From assembly GCA_016212635.1 (NCBI GenBank), contig JACRFR010000037.1:1-12525 (forward strand): a stretch of 12,525 nt of DNA, read 5' to 3'. The notes beneath the pieces are model-generated. The model worked only from the letters and a program-made list of their open reading frames with translations, was not told where the DNA came from and did no database searches. Positions 5,418 to 12,262 of the stretch are shown piece after piece. The stretch's first letter is position 1, and every line of letters starts with the position of its first letter. The position numbers and the translations under genes were made by a program. This DNA comes from Candidatus Liptonbacteria bacterium. Lineage in GTDB: Bacteria; Patescibacteriota; Minisyncoccia; UBA6257; 2-01-FULL-56-20.

Positions 5418-6572
5418 TTATGAGACAGATTTTATATCTGTAACTGAATTAAACCGGAACGGGTGGCCATATTTTTCCAGAAGCTGGTTATAAAGCCCGG
5501 CGGTCTTATTGATCATCTGCTCCAAGGAAAAATTCTCGATCACTCGGGCGCGGGCTCGCACGCCAAATTGCTGACGCTCCGCGGGATGCGTTGCAAGATA
5601 TCGCACCTTGTCTTCGAACTCCGCCTCCGTGTCCACCAGAAACCCGGTCTCGCCGCTCATCACCGTCTCCCGAGCACCACCGGAGTTGAAAGCTACGGTG
5701 GGCACGCCGCAAGACATGGCCTCCACGATGTTGATGCCCAGGGGTTCGTGCAAGGTCGGGAAGATAAACACATCGCTCCCTTGATACAGGCGCACCTTTT
5801 CTTCTTCGGGAATATTAACCGCGAGACGTACATGGCTTAGCTTTTTTTCGGTGATAGTCCGTCGCAGGTTCGCCTCTTCCGGACCGTTGCCCGCGATGAC
5901 CCAGTCGAACTCGGGACAGCGTTCCGCCAGGCGCAGTACAAAGTTGATGTTCTTCTCCGGAGTGAAACGGCACAGGCTCACAAGCTGCGGCCGGGCTTGA
6001 GGTTTTCGCTCCGGATCGGGCACGAGAGAACTGGTATCCACGCCGGAATAAATAACCACGCTGTCCCGCTTCAAGTACTGCTTGATGTTACGCCGAGTGT
6101 TCTCGCTATTGGACACGATCTGGTCGATCTGGGGCAGGATCAGCTTTTCGAACAGGCGCACCAAAAAAAGTTTCCAAAGTGAGGTGCGCCGCTTGGTACC
6201 CTCCAGGTAGAGCATCGGCTCGTTGCAAAACCAAAGAATGGGCTTGCGCTGTAACCGCTTAGCAAAAACCGCCGCCACGTGGCCGGGATGATTGTGAGCG
6301 TGGATCAGGTCCGCTGCCTGGGCGGCCCGGCCCATGCGTCGGAGGGCGAAGTATTTGGCGATGGGATTACTCGCCGGGAAAACGCGCACCGGGTAGCCGG
6401 TTAAGTACTCTTTGAAGGTCTTATCCGGGTTGAGACCATGGACCATGATCTCTAAATTCACGCCGGGGACCGCGGCGAAGTGCTTGGCTAGAAGCAGCAT
6501 CTTGCGCTCGGCCCCGCCGCGCTCGGTCAGCGAATTATGGGCGTAGACTAGCTTGATTATTGGTTCAGACAT
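5418..6572 (-). CDS. Family 4 glycosyltransferase (GT-B fold)
   Basis: A 384-residue cytoplasmic glycosyltransferase. The N-terminal acceptor domain has the Gly-rich GGAERKMLLLAKHF block (21-34 counted from the upstream TTG) and the LIHAHNHPGH segment. The C-terminal nucleotide-sugar domain has LVSLCRFTPEKN and the retaining EX7E motif EPLGINIVE (278-286), followed by AMSCGVPTVAFNSGGARE. Length is normal for the family. It would transfer a sugar from a nucleotide donor to a lipid-linked or glycan acceptor; donor and acceptor cannot be told from sequence. ATG at 6570-6572 is preferred to TTG at 6576-6578; neither has a Shine-Dalgarno. The start lies only 16 bases from the end of the palindromic element at 6589-6703. 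The last dozen residues (RFNSVTDIKSVS) look unrelated to the family and cover a small palindrome at 5425-5441. Confidence 0.9.
   Translation of the reverse strand: MSEPIIKLVYAHNSLTERGGAERKMLLLAKHFAAVPGVNLEIMVHGLNPDKTFKEYLTGYPVRVFPASNPIAKYFALRRMGRAAQAADLIHAHNHPGHVAAVFAKRLQRKPILWFCNEPMLYLEGTKRRTSLWKLFLVRLFEKLILPQIDQIVSNSENTRRNIKQYLKRDSVVIYSGVDTSSLVPDPERKPQARPQLVSLCRFTPEKNINFVLRLAERCPEFDWVIAGNGPEEANLRRTITEKKLSHVRLAVNIPEEEKVRLYQGSDVFIFPTLHEPLGINIVEAMSCGVPTVAFNSGGARETVMSGETGFLVDTEAEFEDKVRYLATHPAERQQFGVRARARVIENFSLEQMINKTAGLYNQLLEKYGHPFRFNSVTDIKSVS
5425..5441. repeat. Small inverted repeat at 3' end of glycosyltransferase gene
   Basis: ACAGAT, a 5-base loop and ATCTGT form a perfect 6-bp stem within the last codons of the glycosyltransferase gene, 5 bases before its stop codon. 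It could be an RNA hairpin or an operator for the downstream four-gene block; nothing else supports either reading. Confidence 0.35.
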
Positions 6573-6588
6573 GAACAATAATTGTTAT

Positions 6589-6703
6589 AGGACTTACGCG
6601 TTTGGGCGTTAATTCTCCCTTTTCTTAAAATCCTCCGGTCCGACTCGAGTCGGACCACCTCCTTTAGAAAAGGAGGAATAAGATAGTCAAATGCGTAAGT
6701 CCT
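6589..6703. mobile_element. 115-bp palindromic MITE-like element
   Basis: Ends AGGACTTACGC (6589-6599) and its exact reverse complement (6693-6703); the match extends to 14 of 15. Inside are a perfect 20-bp palindrome (GGTCCGACTCGAGTCGGACC, 6637-6656) and outer arms (ATTCTCCCTTTTCTT against AGAAAAGGAGGAAT) that also pair, so most of the element is one large imperfect cruciform. A side hairpin CCTCCTTT/AAAGGAGG lies at 6658-6676. On the minus strand it starts 3 bases after the TAA of the dehydrogenase gene. I could not find a clear target-site duplication. It separates the dehydrogenase from the glycosyltransferase gene. Confidence 0.75.
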
Positions 6704-6706
6704 GTG

Positions 6707-8134
6707 TTAAATAATGCGACTAAATTTCACCTCGGCGCTAGTCAGCGCATCATACAGCCACGGGTCGAGGCATATGACTTTTTTATTCTGGAGCGGCATC
6801 CCTTGCGATAGGGCTTCAGCCAAGCCATTGCCCGAACCTACGATTACAATGTCGGTATCAGCCAAAAAATCTTCGGCGGCGGGAATTTGGTAATTGAAGA
6901 AGTCTTTGTACTGACTCTCGATGTAGGCCAAGTTAGCGCCAACGATTAAAGCCGGATTAATCAAGGGGTCGTAGAATTTGACGGTGTAGCCGCGGGATTT
7001 AAGGTGTCGGAAAACATGTAGATAAGGACTTTCCCGCAGGTCGTCGGTTTGACGCTTAAAAGCCACCCCCCAAAGACCGAGGCGAGGGGAAGGGGCGGGG
7101 TGATTATTAATTATTGATGATTGATTATTGACTATTGACTCTTGACCAGCGCTTGTCCTAAGCGTAGCCGAGGGAACTTTTGACTCTGATTCGATTAACT
7201 TTTCCAGTTCACTAAAGACAAAAGCGTAGTGCTGTTCGTTGCTGGGAATTAAGGATGCGATGGTTGCGGCATCAATATTCTCGTGCTCCAAGAGCCGCCG
7301 CAAGCCCCGCGCATCCTTGGGTAAACAATAACCCCCGAAGGGCATGCTGGGCATTAGATAATAAGGGGAAACATTCAGTTTGGTGTCACGCACAAAAATT
7401 CTCATGAGCCGGACGGGATCAAAGTTATAGTGCTTGGCCATGCGCGCAACCTCGTTGGCGAACGCGACCTTCAGAGCATGAAAGTTGTTGTTCAAGTACT
7501 TGAATAACTCCGCTTCTTCGAAGGAAACCGTGAAGGTCTCGCCCTGAACGCCAGCGCGGTGATAAAGTTCTTCGATCTGCCGCGCATCCTCCTTGCGATC
7601 CGTGCCTAAGATCGTAAAAGAAGGTTTGCGGAAATCTTCCATACTCTGACCTTCCCGCATGAATTCCGGATGCATAATGCAACCGAAGTCTTGGCCATAT
7701 TTTTTCCCGCTTTCCGCCTCGACGATCTTAATGAACTCCCGGGAGGTGCCGGGTGGGATAGTGCTACGGATGACGAACAGGTGGTAGCCCGGCTTGGTTC
7801 GAATAAGCGGCGCGACTTCGTGAGCCACGCCGAATACAGCCTTAAGGCCGACGCTCCCGTCCGCCTGCGGCGGCGTACCTACGCAAATGTAGGTAACGTC
7901 GCTCGCCGCAATAACCTCGGCTAAAGTTTCCGGCACTTGGATGCGTCGGCGGTTGCGAGCGATCGCTTCCGGCACGCCCGGCTCCACCACGGTCGCATCC
8001 CCGCGCCGGACCAGTTCGTTCTTGAACGGCTTGGCATCGAACAGAATCACATCCACTCCGGCGTCAGAGAGACACGCCGTCTGGACCATGCCCACGTAAC
8101 CGATACCGAGAATGGAGATGGGGCGGGGGGACAT
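6707..8134 (-). CDS. UDP-glucose/GDP-mannose 6-dehydrogenase family protein
   Basis: A 475-residue NAD-dependent enzyme that oxidises the C6 hydroxyl of a nucleotide sugar to a uronate in two steps. Seen: the Rossmann motif ILGIGYVG (8-15), VEPGVPEA (50-57), CVGTPPQADGS (84-94), MHPEFMREG with the conserved Glu (E157), FKYLNNNFHALKVAFANE with the active-site Lys (K212), GGYCLPKD with the catalytic Cys (C270), and the C-terminal VAFKRQTDDLRESP (357-370). The VEPG block resembles GDP-mannose dehydrogenase as much as UDP-glucose dehydrogenase, so the sugar is not settled. Residues about 320-350 are an extra Asn/Ser-rich stretch between the central and C-terminal domains, encoded by a repeat (7149-7175) and a heptamer array (7101-7142). 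Frame and all catalytic residues are kept, so it is probably active. ATG at 8132-8134; no Shine-Dalgarno, but a TAATTAC array lies directly upstream. Confidence 0.9.
   Translation of the reverse strand: MSPRPISILGIGYVGMVQTACLSDAGVDVILFDAKPFKNELVRRGDATVVEPGVPEAIARNRRRIQVPETLAEVIAASDVTYICVGTPPQADGSVGLKAVFGVAHEVAPLIRTKPGYHLFVIRSTIPPGTSREFIKIVEAESGKKYGQDFGCIMHPEFMREGQSMEDFRKPSFTILGTDRKEDARQIEELYHRAGVQGETFTVSFEEAELFKYLNNNFHALKVAFANEVARMAKHYNFDPVRLMRIFVRDTKLNVSPYYLMPSMPFGGYCLPKDARGLRRLLEHENIDAATIASLIPSNEQHYAFVFSELEKLIESESKVPSATLRTSAGQESIVNNQSSIINNHPAPSPRLGLWGVAFKRQTDDLRESPYLHVFRHLKSRGYTVKFYDPLINPALIVGANLAYIESQYKDFFNYQIPAAEDFLADTDIVIVGSGNGLAEALSQGMPLQNKKVICLDPWLYDALTSAEVKFSRII
7101..7175 (+). repeat. 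Repeat plus heptamer array inserted in frame in dehydrogenase gene
   Basis: Six complete heptamers (TGATTAT, TAATTAT, TGATGAT, TGATTAT, TGACTAT, TGACTCT) run from 7101 to 7142, followed by a partial unit. A GC-rich repeat then starts at 7149 with GCGCTTGTCCTAAGCGTAGC and ends CGAGGGA at 7175. Six units are 42 bases, which keeps the frame. The encoded residues fall between the two main domains of the enzyme. Confidence 0.8.
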
Positions 8135-8136
8135 AA

Positions 8137-8164
8137 TAATTACTAATTACTAATTACTAATTAC
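8137..8164 (+). repeat. Four perfect TAATTAC heptamers
   Basis: Four head-to-tail copies of TAATTAC start 2 bases upstream of the dehydrogenase start codon (minus strand). An imperfect inverted repeat (ACCAA ... TTGGT and CAATTC ... GAATTG) fills 8162-8208 between this array and the next. Confidence 0.85.
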
Positions 8165-8208
8165 CAATTTCTAACAATTCCAGAATTTGATCGAGAATTG
8201 GAAGTTGG

Positions 8209-8236
8209 TCATCAGTCATCAGTCATCAGTCATTGT
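8209..8236 (+). repeat. TCATCAG heptamer array overlapping a stop codon
   Basis: Three perfect TCATCAG units (8209-8229) and a degenerate fourth. On the minus strand this reads TGACTGA repeats, and the TGA stop of the helical-repeat protein gene (8230-8232) lies in the fourth unit. Confidence 0.85.
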
Positions 8237-8838
8237 AACTCCTCCAGGGCTTTCCGGACATCGTTGTCCGTCGGCCAGAAACTCAAGATCTCCTCGGCAA
8301 TGCGCTTGGCCTCCTCTCTCCGGTTGCTCTTCACATAAATTTTGAGCAGGCCGTACAAGTATTGAGGACGGTGCGGGCTGTACTCCAGGCCGCGGCGATA
8401 CAACTGTTCCGCGGCTTTGGCGAACCGCTCGCCCCCGGTAGCTTCAAAAGCGGTTTGCTGCACGGCCGCCGCCACGTAAATTGTCTGTCCATAGCTCAAC
8501 CCGTGACCGCGGGCCACCAGCGGATCCATGAACTGCCCGTAGTACTTGAGCACCGCCTCGGCCACCTCTGGCCGGCTTTGAGAGTTCAGACCCAAGAGGG
8601 ATTGGACCAGGCTGCCGAAATTCTTGACCAGCTCCTCCTGCCCGATAGGCGAAACTTTGGCGAGAGCCGGGGTGAAAGCGCTGGTAAAGTCGTCCCAGGA
8701 CTTGATCGCTCGCCGGCCCTGGAGACCGGCAACATAGGCTTGGGATTTTTGGAGCGGCAACCAGGTGCCGTAGTAGGCGACGCCTATCAAGCAGGCCGTG
8801 GCGGCCAGCGCGATAAATTTTTTTAGGTTGGAGCTCAT
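8230..8838 (-). CDS. Membrane-anchored TPR-like protein beside O-antigen ligase
   Basis: A 202-residue protein with one N-terminal hydrophobic helix (about 8-26) after a short basic start, then an outside or periplasm-like soluble region. The C-terminal part (about 140-200) contains paired helices with TPR-style residues: AAEQLYRRGLEYSPHRPQYLYGLLKIY, then AKRIAEEILSFWP, then DVRKALEEL. It likely binds a partner protein. Many bacterial O-antigen ligase-like proteins carry a C-terminal TPR region in one chain; here that part is a separate gene directly downstream of the ligase-like gene, so it may work with it (inference). ATG at 8836-8838. The junction with the upstream gene and its own stop codon are both inside heptamer arrays. 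No specific family recognised. Confidence 0.65.
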   Translation of the reverse strand: MSSNLKKFIALAATACLIGVAYYGTWLPLQKSQAYVAGLQGRRAIKSWDDFTSAFTPALAKVSPIGQEELVKNFGSLVQSLLGLNSQSRPEVAEAVLKYYGQFMDPLVARGHGLSYGQTIYVAAAVQQTAFEATGGERFAKAAEQLYRRGLEYSPHRPQYLYGLLKIYVKSNRREEAKRIAEEILSFWPTDNDVRKALEELQ

Positions 8839-8840
8839 TC

Positions 8841-8896
8841 TGACTTATGACGATTGACTATTGACGGTTGACTAATGACGGTTAACTTTTAACTCT
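8841..8896 (+). repeat. Eight-unit TGACNNT heptamer array across a stop codon
   Basis: Units TGACTTA, TGACGAT, TGACTAT, TGACGGT, TGACTAA, TGACGGT, TAACTTT, TAACTCT run without gaps. The array fills the whole junction between the ligase-like gene and the TPR-like gene, and encodes the last codons (LKVNRH) and TAG stop (8872-8874) of the ligase-like gene. Confidence 0.85.
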
Positions 8897-10266
8897 GGAC
8901 CGGAGCGGAAGTAATAAACAGCAAAGGCCAGAACGGTAAACAGGTTTAGGTAGATCGGCAGAACCTCGAACAGGAAAATGCCCTGAACCAGGTAACCAAC
9001 CGGGAGGGCCAAAAGCAGTGCACGCTCTACCAGTGCGGTCGATCGGCTAGGCACGGGTGCCGCGGTTTTGTTCCCGGCGGGGGCAGAACGGAGCGGAGTC
9101 CGGAAAAACGACCAATAGAAAGCGGCAAACATGAACAGGTAAGCCAATAAACCCAGCAGTCCGGTTTCGGATAAGTAGTCTAAATATAAACTGTGCGCGC
9201 GATCAAACCAGGTTTCCGAACCATGTGGGTCAAAAAATCGGGCATTGAAATGTCCGTCGAAAACAGCGCTGTAATTTTCCGGTCCCCAACCCAAGAGGGG
9301 GCGTTCCCGGAATCCCTGCCAGGCAATACCCCAAGCCCAGAGCCGGGGGTTGCCGGTCTGGAGCGCGTCGCCGATGGTCAAGAGGTGGCCGAGAGGCAGA
9401 CGCTCCACGAACGGCGTGTTGCGAGCGGCAAAGAGAGCGCCGCCCAAGGCGAGCAAGGCGAGCAAGCCCAGCATCGCGTAGGTCCGCCAGCGCGAACTTT
9501 GCCAGACGATGTATCCCAAAAAAACAAAGGTGGCCGCGGCTAATCCCAAAAATGCGCCGCGGCTCTGAGCCAAGGCAAAAAATATCAAGAAGAGAATCGT
9601 GAGCAGGGAGTATCCGAGGTGGCGAGCGGAACCGGAGCGAAAGCGGCTCCACCACAGCCAAAACCCGTAGAACAGCGAGAACATTAGAAATGGACCGACA
9701 TAGACCGGATTGCCCAGGGAACCCTGAAAGCGGACGCCGGAGAAAAGCCGCTGCCAGTAACCGAGCTGGGCTAGGTCGGTGTAGGGCCCGATAAAACCCT
9801 CCGTGAGCGCCGCCGCGATCAACCCGTAGCCGATCATGCCCAGCGCGGCCCCGAGCCACACCTGGAAGTAACGCCGCCACTCCGCATCCGATCGGAACAC
9901 AATTACCAGCAGTAAAAAGAAAACATAGTAGTGCAAGATCTGGAAGCCCCCGTCCCCGCGCTCGAAACCGGACCAAAAAGCGGCCGTGCGATCATGGGCC
10001 AAGTAGGTGGCCAGGAGGAAGACGGCGGCAAACGCGGTCGCGGCCCGAACCAACGGCTCCCGCAGAACTTGTCGCACGGTGCGCTCCATCTCGCCCCGGC
10101 GGTCTTCCCAGGCCCAAAAGAGGAGGAGGCAGGCCAACGCGGCTTCGGTCACGATCCGAAAAAACCAGTACTTGCCGCCGATGAACGGAAAGAAGATCGA
10201 GGGCATGACCAGAAGCACCGCCAGCGGGGTGAGATAGAGTAGGAATTTGGATAGCTTCAAGAACAT
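8872..10266 (-). CDS. O-antigen ligase / Wzy-type polymerase-like membrane protein
   Basis: A 464-residue protein with about eleven hydrophobic helices. The Wzy_C/WaaL region is seen as ALAQSRGAFLGLAA (232-245), followed by GNPRLWAWGIAWQGF and RERPLLGWGPENYSAVF (320-336), a large outside loop, and DRAHSLYLDYLSETGLLGLL (355-374) with the conserved His (H358). This pattern marks enzymes that transfer or polymerise polyprenyl-diphosphate-linked glycans on the outer face of the cytoplasmic membrane. Ligase versus polymerase cannot be separated from sequence. In a Patescibacteria-like cell without an LPS outer membrane it would more likely polymerise or attach a surface polysaccharide, or glycosylate protein (inference). 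ATG at 10264-10266, no Shine-Dalgarno. The last residues come from the heptamer array at 8841-8896. Confidence 0.85.
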   Translation of the reverse strand: MFLKLSKFLLYLTPLAVLLVMPSIFFPFIGGKYWFFRIVTEAALACLLLFWAWEDRRGEMERTVRQVLREPLVRAATAFAAVFLLATYLAHDRTAAFWSGFERGDGGFQILHYYVFFLLLVIVFRSDAEWRRYFQVWLGAALGMIGYGLIAAALTEGFIGPYTDLAQLGYWQRLFSGVRFQGSLGNPVYVGPFLMFSLFYGFWLWWSRFRSGSARHLGYSLLTILFLIFFALAQSRGAFLGLAAATFVFLGYIVWQSSRWRTYAMLGLLALLALGGALFAARNTPFVERLPLGHLLTIGDALQTGNPRLWAWGIAWQGFRERPLLGWGPENYSAVFDGHFNARFFDPHGSETWFDRAHSLYLDYLSETGLLGLLAYLFMFAAFYWSFFRTPLRSAPAGNKTAAPVPSRSTALVERALLLALPVGYLVQGIFLFEVLPIYLNLFTVLAFAVYYFRSGPELKVNRH

Positions 10267-10300
10267 CTGGGCAAAGTTAAGAAATTATTCTAATTGATCG

Positions 10301-10383
10301 GCTACGAAATACGAATTGGTACGAATATACGAAAAGATGCGGGAGAATATTCGTACATTCGTATTGTTTTCGTAATTCGTAGC
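10301..10383. repeat. Imperfect palindrome directly after rny stop codon
   Basis: GCTACGAAATACGAA (10301-10315) faces TTCGTAATTCGTAGC (10369-10383) with one mismatch in 15. More TACGAAT/ATTCGTA copies inside also pair, so the whole 83 bases can form one long hairpin. Its last base is the first base, on the plus strand, of the rny TAG codon (10383-10385). It contains TTTCGTAATTC (10368-10378), the core of the MITE end. No U-tract, so terminator function is uncertain, although the stem could stabilise or end the rny message. Confidence 0.75.
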
Positions 10384-11909
10384 TAACGGGCGTACTCCAC
10401 CGCCCGCATCTCCCGAATAACCGTTACTTTGATCTCCCCAGGGAACTTAAGCTCGGATTGAACGCGGTTGGCTATCTCCCGAGCCATCTCCAGGGCGCGG
10501 AAGTCATCAATCTTCTCGGGGGTCACAAAAATGCGCAGTTCGCGGCCAGCCGAGATGGCGTAGGCTTGTTTGACCCCGGGAAATTCCAGAGCGATCTTTT
10601 CCAGGTCGCCCAGTCGCTTCAAGTAGTTTTCCAGCGTCCCCCGCCGCGCCCCGGGCCGGGCGGCGGAGAGCACGTCGGCGGCGGTCACGACATATGCTTC
10701 CGGGCGGGCATAAGGATAATCATCGTGATGGGACTGCATCGCTTCAATAACGGACTCGTCGATGCCATATTTCTTCAAGATCTTGCGACCCAGATCCACG
10801 TGCGTGCCCTCCACCTCATGATCGATGGCTTTGCCGATGTCATGCAATAAGGCGCCTTTTTTAGTGATCGCTACATTCAGTCCCAGGTCGGCCGCCATCA
10901 TGCTTGCTAAAAAGGTCATCTCGATCGAGTGGGTCAGCACGTTTTGGCCGAAGCTAGAACGGAAATGCAGACGCCCTAAGAGCTGCACGATTTCCTTAGG
11001 CAGGTCGTAGACGCCTACTTCTTGCACCGCCGCCTCGCCGATCTCGCCGATCCGCTTGTTCAATTCCGCCTTCGCTTCTTCCACCTTTTCTTCGATCTTG
11101 GCGGGCTGGATCCGGCCGTCGCGGATCAGCTTTTCAAGCGCCATCCGCGCCAACTCCCGCCGGAAAGGATCGAAAGAAGAAATAACGATGGCGTCCGGCG
11201 TTTCATCGATCAGTAGTTCCACTCCGGTCAATCGCTCCAGGGCGCGAATGTTGCGACCCTCCCGGCCGATGATCTTGCCTTTGAGATCTTCGTCGCCCAG
11301 AGGGAAAGTGGAGGTGGTCATTTCGGAAACATGGGAGCGAGCGTAGCGCTGGAGGGCAGTGGTGATGACCTCGTTGGCTTTATTCTCCAGTTCCTCGTGG
11401 CGTTCCCGCGACATTTTCTGCAGCGCCGCCGCCAGATCTTCCTGGTAGCGTTCTCGATACTGGGTAAGCAGAACCTCTCGGGCTTGCCCCGCGGACAGAC
11501 CGCTTAATTCTTCCAGGCGGCGGGAGGCGCGTTGTTCCAAATTTTCCACTTCCGTCTCCCGCGTTTTCAAACCATCCAGCTTGGTCCGCAGGGCGGTTTC
11601 TTGGCCGTCCAGCGCGGCGGTTTTTTTATCCATGGCCTCTTCGCGCTTGATCAAACGGTTCTCCAGCGTACTGATTTGACTCTTGCGCTCCCGGTCCTCC
11701 TTCTCCGCCTCGGCCGCAATTGTAGCGGCTCGTTCTTTGGCTTCCAGAACAACTTCTTTGGCCTTGGCTTCGGCTTCTTCTTGGACGCGTTGGGCTTTTT
11801 GCTCGGCGGTCCCGATATTCTTTTTCGCCAGCTGCTCGCGGCGCCAGTAACCGACCGCGAACCCGACCAAAAGGGTAACGATCGCAACACTAATGAGAGT
11901 GGGGGTCAT
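10383..11909 (-). CDS. rny: Ribonuclease Y
   Basis: A 508-residue membrane-anchored endoribonuclease that starts decay of many mRNAs. Seen in order from ATG at 11907-11909: an N-terminal membrane helix (about 4-22), a long charged coiled coil (about 28-180), a KH RNA-binding domain with the GxxG loop GREG (215-218), and an HD phosphohydrolase domain with HSIEMTFLASMMA and the metal-binding pair in LLHDIGKA (His356, Asp357). The end RAVEYAR matches the family's usual C-terminus, so the gene is complete. Length is normal. A TTG at 11970-11972 would add 21 residues before the membrane helix; I reject it because the family starts directly with that helix. A G-rich stretch about 8 bases upstream may serve for ribosome binding. 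It is expressed from its own promoter (12166-12195) and is probably not part of the glycan operon. Confidence 0.95.
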   Translation of the reverse strand: MTPTLISVAIVTLLVGFAVGYWRREQLAKKNIGTAEQKAQRVQEEAEAKAKEVVLEAKERAATIAAEAEKEDRERKSQISTLENRLIKREEAMDKKTAALDGQETALRTKLDGLKTRETEVENLEQRASRRLEELSGLSAGQAREVLLTQYRERYQEDLAAALQKMSRERHEELENKANEVITTALQRYARSHVSEMTTSTFPLGDEDLKGKIIGREGRNIRALERLTGVELLIDETPDAIVISSFDPFRRELARMALEKLIRDGRIQPAKIEEKVEEAKAELNKRIGEIGEAAVQEVGVYDLPKEIVQLLGRLHFRSSFGQNVLTHSIEMTFLASMMAADLGLNVAITKKGALLHDIGKAIDHEVEGTHVDLGRKILKKYGIDESVIEAMQSHHDDYPYARPEAYVVTAADVLSAARPGARRGTLENYLKRLGDLEKIALEFPGVKQAYAISAGRELRIFVTPEKIDDFRALEMAREIANRVQSELKFPGEIKVTVIREMRAVEYAR

Positions 11910-12158
11910 GGTAGTTTGCCCCCGCCCAAAGCGCCTACTGTTCGATCCCGTTTGCGCGCTGTCCTCCGACAACCAAACGGACCAGCTAGGGTTTAGTCTC
12001 CCACTCTGATCGTTCTATGCGCGGACAAGTCACCGAGAAAAAACATGGATCAGTTCGCAGTTACCAACAGTAATTTACGCCTCACGGCGGGGAATTTATT
12101 TCTTTGATCTTTGACGTTTTGCCGGTTCCCCGGAAGGAGCCGGAGTTAATCAACCTTG
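11910..12158 (-). promoter_or_regulatory. Long 5' leader of rny
   Basis: About 250 bases separate the expected transcription start from the rny ATG. Near its 5' end is a hairpin at 12122-12143 (CCGGCTCC/GGAACCGG, one mismatch) followed by a small GCCGTGAGGC stem-loop. I recognise no known riboswitch or RNA family and no convincing uORF. Such a leader would be a natural site for autoregulation by RNase Y, but that is speculation. Confidence 0.4.
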
Positions 12159-12165
12159 TGGGGTA

Positions 12166-12195
12166 AGTATACCGCCGGGGCCAAGCGGCCGTCAA
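12166..12195 (-). promoter_or_regulatory. Sigma70-type promoter for rny
   Basis: Minus strand: -35 TTGACG (12190-12195), an 18-base spacer, -10 TATACT (12166-12171). Five of six bases match the consensus in each box. The expected start is near 12158-12160. Confidence 0.7.
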
Positions 12196-12230
12196 CCACG
12201 CGCAAACGCGCCCTAATTAACCCCTCCGCT

Positions 12231-12262
12231 CCTCCCCTTGGCAAGGGGAGGCCAGGTGGGGT
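12231..12262 (+). repeat. Hairpin-plus-tail repeat, copy 3
   Basis: CCTCCCCTTGGCAAGGGGAG begins the hairpin, and the tail is CAGGTGGGGT. It is the same family as the two copies inside the MITE at 2490-2522 and 2580-2612, but here no MITE ends flank it. It lies just upstream of the rny promoter. Confidence 0.8.

Noticed and set aside
7859..7875. TCCGCCTGCGGCGG palindrome resembling the repeat at 10-24
   Set aside because: It encodes the conserved GTPPQADGS motif of the dehydrogenase, so the resemblance can be explained by coding constraint.
8137..8236. Possible CRISPR array because of regular repeats
   Set aside because: Units are 7 bp without spacers and no cas gene is present.
11910..11972. 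TTG start adding 21 residues to RNase Y
   Set aside because: RNase Y normally starts with its membrane helix; the extra residues are polar and unlike the family.
12000..12160. Possible 6S, tmRNA or RNase P RNA in the rny leader
   Set aside because: None of the conserved sequence blocks of these RNAs could be found by eye.
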